From NCBI GenBank assembly GCA_023388385.1, contig JAEWGK010000237.1, positions 1 to 8,372 on the forward strand: DNA of 8,372 nucleotides, read 5' to 3'. Shown here piece after piece: positions 1 to 8,027 of the stretch (positions are counted from its first letter, which is position 1; each line of letters opens with the position of its first letter). The stretch comes from Actinomycetes bacterium (GTDB taxonomy: Bacteria > Actinomycetota > Actinomycetes > Mycobacteriales > Mycobacteriaceae). Both the position numbers and the translations under genes were made by a program. The notes under the pieces are model-generated. The model was not told the DNA's origin, made no database searches, and saw nothing but the letters and a program-made list of their open reading frames with translations.

Positions 1-116
1 ATGAGCAGCAGGACCGTCGCGAAGGCCTTCGCGCGGCGCAGTTCCCCGCGCTTGCGGGCCTCGGTTTCCGGGGACGGGCCGGGAACGGGCAGGGGCTGGC
101 GGACGTGTTCGGGCAT
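1..116 (-). CDS. Start of a DUF445-like membrane protein gene (3' end outside window)
   Basis: Reading the minus strand from the ATG at 116-114 gives 38 open codons that run off the left edge. The visible N-terminus begins MPEHVRQPLP, continues with a Pro/Glu-rich stretch, then a charged segment (EARKRGELRRAKAFATVLLL) leading into what looks like the first membrane helix. The pattern 'arginine-rich stretch, RRxKAxATxLLL, hydrophobic helix' is what I know from the N-termini of actinobacterial DUF445 family proteins, whose function is unknown. A GGGGG run lies just before the ATG and could serve as a ribosome binding site. The gene follows the sdh operon in the same direction but is separated from it by a strong hairpin, so it probably has its own promoter. 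The family call rests on a short stretch; that a gene starts here is more certain than its name. Confidence 0.55.
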   Translation of the reverse strand, partial: MPEHVRQPLPVPGPSPETEARKRGELRRAKAFATVLLL

Positions 117-147
117 GCCCCCATTTAACTCCCGCCGGGATCGACGC

Positions 148-180
148 GACGCCCCCGCCCGGTTCCCGGGCGGGGGCGTC
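148..180 (-). terminator. Perfect 15-bp hairpin closing the sdh operon
   Basis: Bases 148-162 and 166-180 are exact inverted complements (arm GACGCCCCCGCCCGG) around a 3-base centre. The hairpin begins 38 bases after the stop codon of the 129-residue membrane protein and lies before the next gene on the same strand. No T-run follows on either strand, so it is not a classical intrinsic terminator, but U-less GC hairpins are common at operon ends in actinobacteria. It could also stabilise the 3' end of the mRNA. Confidence 0.7.
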
Positions 181-217
181 GGTGGAGGTGCCGGCGCGGG
201 CGCCGGACGCGGGTCTC

Positions 218-607
218 CTAGTGGTGACCGCCGTACGTCCGGACGTACTTGCGGTACTCCTTGCGGCCCAGGTGGATCATCAACCAGCCGCCGATGTCGA
301 GCACCAGGGCCATGATGAGGCCGCCCCACAGGAAGGCCTGGGAGTTGAAGTCGCCGCCGGCCCCGACAATCTGGCCGGAGGCGTCGATGTAGCCCTGCGT
401 GTGGGAGCTGTGGGTGCCGAAGACCGTCACCGAGAGACCGAAGATGAAGATTCCCCAGCCGGCGAGGGACGCCAGGATCATGCCCATGCCGAGCCAGGTG
501 GACGTGCGGTGCAGGGACGAATACTCGGCGTTGAGGCTCTGCGGAACATAGCCCTCGACGAAGTGCTCCTCGCCTGGGTACCGTTCGATCTTGTTGACAG
601 TGGCCAT
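218..607 (-). CDS. Small two-helix membrane protein of the sdh operon
   Basis: This 129-residue protein has a hydrophilic N-terminus (1-35), a first membrane segment at about 38-63, a 25-residue polar, Gly/Ser-rich loop, a second membrane segment at about 91-113, and a basic, Tyr-rich tail ending in GGHH. I see no catalytic motif or signal peptide cleavage site. It starts at an ATG with AAGGAAGGA about 11 bases upstream and lies 55 bases after sdhB, on the same strand. In Corynebacterium glutamicum a hypothetical membrane protein gene (cg0448, as I recall) likewise follows sdhCAB, so the linkage appears conserved. A role in assembly, stability or membrane association of succinate dehydrogenase is an inference from position only. 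It is not an SdhD subunit by evident features: SdhC here already carries all expected haem ligands. Confidence 0.85.
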   Translation of the reverse strand: MATVNKIERYPGEEHFVEGYVPQSLNAEYSSLHRTSTWLGMGMILASLAGWGIFIFGLSVTVFGTHSSHTQGYIDASGQIVGAGGDFNSQAFLWGGLIMALVLDIGGWLMIHLGRKEYRKYVRTYGGHH

Positions 608-662
608 GATTTGCTGTGTCCTTCCTTAGAACCCGCTCAACGGATTATCAGCTTAGCCGATG

Positions 663-1411
663 TCAGTCGTCCTTGGAACGGAAGGCCGCGCGGGCCCGCT
701 CCTTGGTGATGGCCGCGACCGCGGTGAGCGGGATGCCGGCCGGGCAGACCTCGGCGCACTCGCCGAACAGCGAGCAGGGGCCGAAGACGGTCTCGACCTG
801 ATCCACCATCTTGCGGGCGCGCTTGCCGCGCTCCTGCTTGCCCATCGGCAGCAGGGACAGGTGCACCAGCTTGGCGCCGGTGAACAGGTGCGCCGCGCCG
901 TTCGGGCAGGCGGCGACGCAGGCGCCGCAGCCGATGCAGGCCGCGTGGTCGAGCGCGCGCTCGGCGGTCTGGTGGTTGACGTGCAGCGTATCGGCGTCGG
1001 GGGCGGTGCCGGCCATGACCGACACGAAGCCGCCCTTCTCCATCACGCGGTCCAGCGCGGAGCGGTCCACGACCATGTCCTTGATGACCGGGTACGCCGC
1101 GGAGCGGAACGGCTCGATCTTCAGGGTGTCGCCGTCGCTGAACTGGTGGAGGCGCTGCTGGCAGGCCGGGGTGTTGCGCCCCGGGCCATGCGGGCGCCCG
1201 TTGACGTTCAGGCCGCAGGTGCCGCAGATGCCCTCGCGGCAGTCGGACGCGAACGCGAAGGGTTCGCGGCCGGATTCGACGTACTTGGAGTTGACGTGAT
1301 CGAGCAGCTCCAGGATGGACATCTCCGGGACGGCGTCGTCGACGTCCACGGACTCGAAGTGCCCCTCCGACTGCGGGCCGGCCTGCTTCCAGATTTCAAG
1401 ATGCAGCTTCA

Positions 1412-1412
<1 letters not shown>
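663..1412 (-). CDS. sdhB: Succinate dehydrogenase iron-sulfur subunit
   Basis: This 249-residue subunit passes electrons from the SdhA flavin through three iron-sulfur centres to the membrane anchor. Cysteines for the [2Fe-2S] centre are C58, C63, C66 and C84 in an N-terminal ferredoxin domain (SDCREGICGTCG). The C-terminal domain has C159-x2-C162-x2-C165-x3-C169-P and C213, C219, C223-P, the ligands of the [4Fe-4S] and [3Fe-4S] centres. The frame is open upstream to 1544, but I place the start at the ATG at 1412-1410: homology begins there (MKLHLEIWKQ), and its A is also the last base of the sdhA stop (TAATG), a translational-coupling overlap. A GAGG motif about 11 bases upstream lies inside the sdhA end. 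Length and cysteine pattern are normal for single-anchor (type B) succinate:menaquinone enzymes. Confidence 0.96.
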
Positions 1413-3436
<2,024 letters not shown>

Positions 3437-3459
3437 TGTTATCCGTTACTCCTTACGCC

Positions 3460-4200
3460 CTAGCGACCCAGTCCGGCCAGGACGGCGACGGGGATCGAGA
3501 TGTTGCCGACGACCACGAGCAGCGGGATCAGGCCGGACAGGAACAGGAGCACCTTGCGCCAGCGGTGGCCGGTGATGCCCAGGTCGCTGGTGGCGGTCCA
3601 CAGGCCGTGGGACAGGTGCAGCAGCAGCGCCAGCTGGGCGATGATGTACCAGATGGCGACGGCCGGGCGGCTGAACGACGCGACGACGTTGGCGTAGGCC
3701 TCGCCGTGGGCGAAGTCCTGCGGGGCGACCGCGGCGCCAATCGTCAGATCGAGCAGGTGGAAGATGATGAAGGCCAGCAGCACGACGCCGGTGACGATCA
3801 TCGAGCGGGCGGTGAAGGTGTTCCAGTTGGACACCATGCCCTTGCGGCGGAACTTGCCGCGGGACTTCCGGGCCCGGCCGTGCAGGGCGAAGGCGCCGTA
3901 CACGTGCAGGATCAGGGCGACGAGCAGGACGATTCGGAAGATCCACAGCACGCCCTCCTCCGGGACGGCGGGGGAGCCGACCGAGCGCAGGAAGTGGGCG
4001 TAGGCGTTGTAGTGCTCCTCGCCCGTGAAGATCTTCAGGTTGCCCACCATGTGGACGATAACGAAGAGCCCGAAGATGACGCCGGTGACGGCCATCGTCA
4101 GCTTCAGGGCCCAGGACGGGAACTTCGGCCGCTCGCGGAGCGGATCCGTCGTGATTTTGCCGTGCGCAATCGCGTCACGGTTGGAACTAGTAACAGTCAT
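3460..4200 (-). CDS. sdhC: Succinate dehydrogenase cytochrome b membrane anchor
   Basis: This 246-residue integral membrane protein anchors SdhAB and delivers electrons to quinone. About five membrane helices are visible: roughly 33-55, 84-107, 132-153, 178-200 and 216-240. Histidines suited to bind two haems b lie in them: H50 (IVHMVGN), H99 (ILHVYG), H148 (IFHLLD) and H195 or H198 (LLHLSHG). A single large anchor with two haems and no separate SdhD defines the type B enzyme known from Bacillus and corynebacteria, which uses menaquinone. The basic loop between helices 2 and 3 (RARKSRGKFRRK) should be cytoplasmic. The ATG has GGAGG at 4205-4209, four bases upstream. It is the first gene of the sdh operon, so control elements should lie in 4201-4434. 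Confidence 0.95.
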   Translation of the reverse strand: MTVTSSNRDAIAHGKITTDPLRERPKFPSWALKLTMAVTGVIFGLFVIVHMVGNLKIFTGEEHYNAYAHFLRSVGSPAVPEEGVLWIFRIVLLVALILHVYGAFALHGRARKSRGKFRRKGMVSNWNTFTARSMIVTGVVLLAFIIFHLLDLTIGAAVAPQDFAHGEAYANVVASFSRPAVAIWYIIAQLALLLHLSHGLWTATSDLGITGHRWRKVLLFLSGLIPLLVVVGNISIPVAVLAGLGR

Positions 4201-4204
4201 GGCA

Positions 4205-4209
4205 CCTCC
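4205..4209 (-). promoter_or_regulatory. Ribosome binding site of sdhC
   Basis: The minus strand reads GGAGG followed by TGCC and the sdhC ATG. This is the strongest Shine-Dalgarno match near the sdh genes, and it fixes the sdhC start, though the 4-base spacing is on the short side. Confidence 0.75.
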
Positions 4210-4252
4210 AGTGTCACGTTCACTTTAAATTCCCTGAGCGCCGCAACACCAT

Positions 4253-4272
4253 TCCACCCCCGTACGGGTGGA
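4253..4272. repeat. Inverted repeat in the sdhC leader
   Basis: TCCACCC (4253-4259) and GGGTGGA (4266-4272) are complementary around a 6-base centre. Overlapping it, CCCGTACGGG (4259-4268) is a perfect 10-base palindrome. The element lies about 53-72 bases before the sdhC start. It could be an operator or a short RNA hairpin in the leader. I do not recognise it as the site of a named regulator. Confidence 0.4.
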
Positions 4273-4310
4273 CATTCCAGCCTTCACCCCCCGTTTCGGC
4301 TCAATTTCTC

Positions 4311-4329
4311 TCAGGTTAGGCGATCCTAG
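4311..4329. promoter_or_regulatory. DtxR-like iron box upstream of sdhC
   Basis: The 19 bases TCAGGTTAGGCGATCCTAG match the DtxR consensus TWAGGTWAGSCTWACCTWA at 15 of 19 positions, with mismatches at 2, 12, 14 and 19. The left half is nearly perfect. The site lies about 111-129 bases before the sdhC ATG. On the minus strand it contains possible -10 hexamers (TAGGAT at 4328-4323 and TAACCT at 4318-4313), so a bound regulator could block RNA polymerase. No good -35 box is visible for either, so the promoter itself is uncertain. DtxR is the iron-dependent master regulator of corynebacteria, and Sdh is an iron-rich enzyme. Confidence 0.5.
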
Positions 4330-4434
4330 GCTGGTTTTCGGGCGCCCCCTTCGCCCGCTCTGCCCGTTTTCGACGCCGAATCACCCCCGACCGCCCCCGG
4401 CATCGCGATGACGTGCGGAAACAGAGGGGCCTCA

Positions 4435-4461
4435 CCCGACCCTGCGGAACGCGGGTGCGGG
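4435..4461 (-). terminator. Bulged hairpin after the GH65 gene
   Basis: On the minus strand, starting 46 bases after the GH65 stop, the arms pair as CCCG/CGGG, ACCC/GGGT and GCG/CGC around a TTC loop, giving 11 base pairs with one bulged base on each side. A pyrimidine-rich stretch with TTT follows about 12 bases later (CCCCTCTGTTT). Nearer the stop, a weaker 5-bp stem (4483-4487 with 4496-4500) also exists. It probably terminates the phosphorylase operon before the sdh promoter region. Confidence 0.5.
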
Positions 4462-4506
4462 CGGGGACCCGGGCGGGGCCGTCGGGGACGCCACGCCCCG
4501 GATCGG

Positions 4507-7194
4507 TCAGTCCCCATCCCCCGGGGCCCGGTCCGGGTCGGCGCCGCCGTCAGCGTCGTCAGGCACGTCCCCCTCGGCGCGGCTGACGCGATCCCCGACC
4601 ACGACGGTGAGCGGCTCGCGATCCACGATGACCTCGTGGCCGCCGACATCGATGGGGCCGATCGCGCTGTCGCCCTCCTCCAGCACCACCTCAACCGTCC
4701 GCGCGCGAACGGTGACGCGCATCCGGCAGCCGTGGACCGTGACGCGGTAGGTCAGGCCCTCCCAACCATCCGGCAGGCGCGGGTCGATGGAGAAGCGCCC
4801 GCCGTGGTCCCGGAAACCGCCGAATCCGCTGACGAGCGACTGCCACACGCCCCCGGCCGAGGCGACGTGGACGCCGTCGGCGGTGTTGCCGTGCAGGTTC
4901 GCCAGGTCGACGTAGAGGCCGCGGAGGAAGAAGTCCATCGCGGAATCCCCGTAGCCGACCTCCGCCGCGACGATGGATTGGACGACGGCGGACAGCGTCG
5001 AGTCCCCGGTCGTCAGCGGGTCGTAGTAGTCGTAGTCCGCCCGCTTCTGCTCCAGCGTGAACTGATCGCCCCGCAGGAACAGCGCCAGCACGACGTCGGC
5101 CTGTTTGATGATCTGGTGCCGGTAGATGGTCAGCGGGTGGTAGTAGAGCAGCAACGGGCGCTTCGGGCCCACCTCCGGATCGTCGAGGTTCCAGCGCTTG
5201 CGCAGCAGGAACTGGTCGTCCTGCGGGTGGATGCCCAGCTCCTCGTTGAAGTTGATGTACATGGCGGCGGCGGCCTCCTCCCACTCGAGGACCTCCGCGT
5301 CCTCCAGGTGGTGCCGGTGGACGACCGCGAGAAACTCCTCCGGCCGCTCGCGCCGCATCTGCCCGACGACGTCCGCCGCGGCAGAGAGATTGAACTGCGC
5401 CATGAGGTTCGTGTACAGGTTGTTGTTCACGACGGTGTTGTACTCGTCGGGGCCCGTCACCGAGTGGATGTGGAACTCCGACCGGTCGGGGCTGAAGAAC
5501 CCGAGCGACATCCAGAACCGCGCCGTGGCGACGAGCAGGTCGATGCCCTCGCGCAGCAGGAAGTCGACGTCGCCGGTGGCGTAGACGTACTTCATCAGCG
5601 CGTACACGATGTCCGCGTCGATGTGGTACTGCGCCGTGCCGGCCGCGTAGTACGCCGACGACTCCAAGCCGTTGATGGTGCGCCACGGGAACAGGGCGCC
5701 GTCGTGGGCCAGCTCGTCGGCGCGGGAGTGCGCCGCGTCGAGCATGTTGTAGCGGAACCGCAGGGCGGATCGCGCCAGCGCCGGCGCCGTGTAGGTGAGA
5801 AACGGCAGGACGTAGATCTCCGTGTCCCAGAAGTAGTGCCCGCCGTAGCCCGTGCCCGTCATGCCCTTCGCGGGGATGCCCTGCACCTCCGCGCGGGCAG
5901 AGGCCTGGATGAGCTGGTACAGGTTCCAGCGCACGGCCTGCTGAAGCTCCGGGCGGTTGTGGATGACGACGTCCGAGCGCTCCCAGAACCGCTCCAGCCA
6001 CTCCTGCTGGTTCTCCTGCAGCGCGCGCAGGCCGACGCGACGGGCGCGGTTCAGCGTGCGGGCGCAGCGGAACGCCAGCTCCTCACCGTGGACGTGGCGG
6101 GAGGAGTGGTAGGCGACGAACTTCTCCAGCCGGATGACGGTCCCCTGCACCGCGTTGACGTGGTACAGCACCGACGCGGAGTCCTCCCCCACGGTGACGT
6201 CGGTCTCCGTGAAGAGGTCCTGCCCGTCCGGCGCCGTCACCGACACCTCGTGGTCCATGCCGCACGCCACGGTCATGCCGGAGCGGGCACAGCGGTACGC
6301 CAGGGTCACGCGGCCCGTCTCGTCGGTGGTCTGCAGCGTGGGTATGAGGACGCGCTCGTCGAGCGTCTCGCCGCGGCGCGGGTCCATCTCCTGGCCCTGG
6401 GCGTTGGCGGAGTCGTGGTACTCGTCCTCGCCGTCCTGGCGGTTGAGGATCTGGGAGTTGACGACGACGGCGGCGTCGGAGTCGAGCAGCTCGATCTCCA
6501 GGCTCATCACCGCCAGGTGCTTCTCCTGGAACGACACCATCCGGTCGGCGGTGACGCGCACCTTCTTGCCGCCCGGCGTACGCCAGATGAAGGAGCGGCG
6601 CAGGACGCCCTCGCGGAAGTCCAGGCTGCGCTCGTAGCCGAACGTCTCCGCGTTGGCCAGGCGCAGCGGCTCGTCGTCGATGTAGAGGCGCATCGCCTTG
6701 GCGTCGGGGGCGTTGATGATGGTCTGGCCCTCGCGTGCCAGGCCGTACGCGTCCTCCGCGTGGCGGATCGGCCACGTCTCGTGGAGGCCGTTGATGAACG
6801 TGCCGTGCTCTGCGGAGTCGCGGCCCTCCGGCGGGTTGGCGCGCATGCCGATGTACCCGTTCGACAGCGCGAACAGCGTCTCCGCCAGGCCCAGCGGCAG
6901 CCCGTGCGGCGTCGTCTCCGTGAGGCGCCACTCGTCGACCGGCGTGACGTCGCGGTTCATCAGACCTTCGGCGTCGACCAGGTGGTGATGACTATCGGCG
7001 CGGCCCGCGGGGAAGTCTCGGCGGGCCCGGCGGCGCTCCTCCGAGGTCCGCGACGCCGCCGCGGCCGCCGCCGACGCCATGCCGCCGACGTATGGGGCTG
7101 CGTGCGAGACGGCCATCTGCTCGGCCTCGCACCGCTCCTCCGCACCGGCGCGTGCGCCGGAGCCCGGATCGACGGTGGTTCGATCCTGCGTCAT
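4507..7194 (-). CDS. GH65 family disaccharide phosphorylase (substrate unresolved)
   Basis: This 895-residue protein resembles maltose/trehalose/kojibiose phosphorylases, which split alpha-glucosides with phosphate by inversion, giving beta-glucose 1-phosphate. An N-terminal beta-rich domain starts near W89 (LFALSNGYIGMRAN at 107-120). The (alpha/alpha)6 barrel shows HYFWDTE (W456, D457), SVTGPDEY with E584 as the expected general acid, and K697-Q698 in the sugar site. The loops TTGDSTLS (728-735) and HGNTADGVHVASAGG (768-782) are likely phosphate-binding. A small C-terminal domain and an Asp/Gly-rich tail (about 870-895) end it. Residues 1-78 are an Ala/Arg-rich extension not expected in the family. 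I keep the first ATG because it overlaps the upstream stop (ATGA) and has GGGGGAG 8 bases before it; M79 (6960) is an alternative. No signal peptide is evident, so it should be cytoplasmic. GH65 also includes a few hydrolases, so phosphorolysis is likely but not proven. Confidence 0.9.
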   Translation of the reverse strand: MTQDRTTVDPGSGARAGAEERCEAEQMAVSHAAPYVGGMASAAAAAASRTSEERRRARRDFPAGRADSHHHLVDAEGLMNRDVTPVDEWRLTETTPHGLPLGLAETLFALSNGYIGMRANPPEGRDSAEHGTFINGLHETWPIRHAEDAYGLAREGQTIINAPDAKAMRLYIDDEPLRLANAETFGYERSLDFREGVLRRSFIWRTPGGKKVRVTADRMVSFQEKHLAVMSLEIELLDSDAAVVVNSQILNRQDGEDEYHDSANAQGQEMDPRRGETLDERVLIPTLQTTDETGRVTLAYRCARSGMTVACGMDHEVSVTAPDGQDLFTETDVTVGEDSASVLYHVNAVQGTVIRLEKFVAYHSSRHVHGEELAFRCARTLNRARRVGLRALQENQQEWLERFWERSDVVIHNRPELQQAVRWNLYQLIQASARAEVQGIPAKGMTGTGYGGHYFWDTEIYVLPFLTYTAPALARSALRFRYNMLDAAHSRADELAHDGALFPWRTINGLESSAYYAAGTAQYHIDADIVYALMKYVYATGDVDFLLREGIDLLVATARFWMSLGFFSPDRSEFHIHSVTGPDEYNTVVNNNLYTNLMAQFNLSAAADVVGQMRRERPEEFLAVVHRHHLEDAEVLEWEEAAAAMYINFNEELGIHPQDDQFLLRKRWNLDDPEVGPKRPLLLYYHPLTIYRHQIIKQADVVLALFLRGDQFTLEQKRADYDYYDPLTTGDSTLSAVVQSIVAAEVGYGDSAMDFFLRGLYVDLANLHGNTADGVHVASAGGVWQSLVSGFGGFRDHGGRFSIDPRLPDGWEGLTYRVTVHGCRMRVTVRARTVEVVLEEGDSAIGPIDVGGHEVIVDREPLTVVVGDRVSRAEGDVPDDADGGADPDRAPGDGD

Positions 7195-7922
7195 CGGACC
7201 AGCTCCCCCAGGTCGGCGACGACGACGTTGGCGCCGGCGGCCAGCAGCTCGTCGCGGCCGGCGCCCCGATCGACGCCGACGACCAGTCCGAATTTTCCGG
7301 CGGCGCCGGAGCGCACGCCCGACAGCGCGTCCTCGACGACCACGGCGCGTTCCGCCGGGACGCCGAGCTTCCGCGCCGCCGCCAGGTAGGTGTCCGGGGC
7401 GGGCTTCCCGGGCAGGCCCTCCTCGTTCGCGACCTCGCCGTCGACGACGACGGCGAAGCGGTCGAGCAGGCCCGCGGCCCGCAGCACCGGCACCGCGTTG
7501 CGCGAGGAGCTGACGACGGCCAGGGCCGGGCCATCCTCTGCCGCGGCGAGCGCGTCGAGGAGGGCGACCGAGCCCGGGTACGGGTCGACGCCGTCGGCAA
7601 CGCGCGCCAGGAAGTCGCGGTTCTTCCGCTTGCCCAGACCGACGACGGTGTCGTCCTCAGGCGCGTCGTCCTCCGAGCCGTCCGGCAGCTCGATGCCGCG
7701 GGAGGCGAGCAGCGCCCGGATGCCCTCGTCGCGGCGGCGGCCGTCGAGGTGCTCGAAGTAGTCGGCGCCGGTGTAGGGGTCCGCGCCGCGGGCGTGGAGG
7801 AACGCGGAGAACATGTCCCCCCAGGCGGCCTCGTGGATGTCGGCGGTCGGCGTGAGCACGCCGTCCAGGTCGAACAGCACCGCGCCGTATCCGGCGAGGT
7901 CAAGTGCGGCGTCCGTCGTCAT
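7191..7922 (-). CDS. pgmB: Beta-phosphoglucomutase-type HAD protein
   Basis: This 243-residue HAD-superfamily protein probably converts beta-glucose 1-phosphate to glucose 6-phosphate. Motif I is FDLDGVLT (nucleophile D18, acid/base D20). A helical cap covers about 28-110, including HLDGRRRDEGIRALLASRG and GLGKRKN, as in the beta-phosphoglucomutase subgroup found beside GH65 genes in actinobacteria. Motif II is VVSSS (S138), the motif III lysine is K173 (GKPAPDTY) and motif IV is VVEDALSG (E197, D198, metal binding). Length fits the family. The ATG has GAAGGA 8 bases upstream. The stop overlaps the GH65 start by four bases (ATGA), so the two are co-translated, and the phosphorylase product would be the mutase substrate. 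A sugar-phosphate phosphatase is the main alternative, since this subgroup is hard to split by motifs; the context favours the mutase. Confidence 0.85.
   Translation of the reverse strand: MTTDAALDLAGYGAVLFDLDGVLTPTADIHEAAWGDMFSAFLHARGADPYTGADYFEHLDGRRRDEGIRALLASRGIELPDGSEDDAPEDDTVVGLGKRKNRDFLARVADGVDPYPGSVALLDALAAAEDGPALAVVSSSRNAVPVLRAAGLLDRFAVVVDGEVANEEGLPGKPAPDTYLAAARKLGVPAERAVVVEDALSGVRSGAAGKFGLVVGVDRGAGRDELLAAGANVVVADLGELVR
7203..7209 (-). promoter_or_regulatory. Ribosome binding site that supports the long GH65 start
   Basis: The minus strand reads GGGGGAG, then eight bases, then the ATG at 7194. It lies inside the end of the HAD gene. It is a better match and spacing than the GAAGG before the alternative start at M79 (6960), and so favours the 895-residue form. 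Confidence 0.5.
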
Positions 7923-7968
7923 GGGCGATGTCCTTCGGAGTCGGGGACTTCGGGCGCGTCCCAGCCTA

Positions 7969-8010
7969 GCGGGCGCGGCGGGCCCGCCCCGGAAACGGGC
8001 CCGCGCCCGC
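7969..8010 (-). terminator. Large GC hairpin between the CGNR gene and the HAD gene
   Basis: Bases 7969-7978 plus 7982-7986 pair with 7996-8010, forming 15 G-C/C-G pairs with a 3-base bulge (7979-7981) and a 9-base loop. It lies 18-60 bases after the CGNR stop. No T-run follows on the minus strand. It probably ends the CGNR transcript, which would leave about 46 bases (7923-7968) for a promoter of the HAD-GH65 operon. The only hint of one there is a weak -10-like TAGGCT (7968-7963). Confidence 0.55.
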
Positions 8011-8027
8011 GGCGCCCGCCCGGACGG

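Noticed and set aside
1..315. 104-codon plus-strand frame from the first base
   Set aside because: It crosses the perfect hairpin at 148-180 and the antisense of two genes, and its translation is Gly/Arg/Ser-rich with no family likeness.
644..649. GATAAT as a -10 box of an internal promoter between sdhB and the 129-residue protein
   Set aside because: No -35-like hexamer lies 16-18 bases upstream, and the gene fits co-transcription with sdhB. One AT-rich hexamer alone is not enough.
4210..4224. AGTG-N7-CACT element before sdhC as a GlxR (cAMP) site
   Set aside because: The GlxR consensus TGTGA-N6-TCACA has its GTG and CAC eight bases apart; here they are seven apart and the outer bases differ, so the register is wrong.
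4339..4357. CGGGCG/CGCCCG hairpin as a terminator
   Set aside because: The stem is only 6 bp with a 7-base loop and is followed by AAAA, not T, on the transcribed strand. The hairpin at 4435-4461 is the better candidate.
4408..7389. 993-codon open frame on the plus strand
   Set aside because: It lies antisense to the GH65 and HAD genes, whose minus-strand proteins have full catalytic motifs. Its translation is a repetitive Val/Ala/Arg/Asp/Gly mix with no recognisable domain, typical of an antisense frame in GC-rich DNA.
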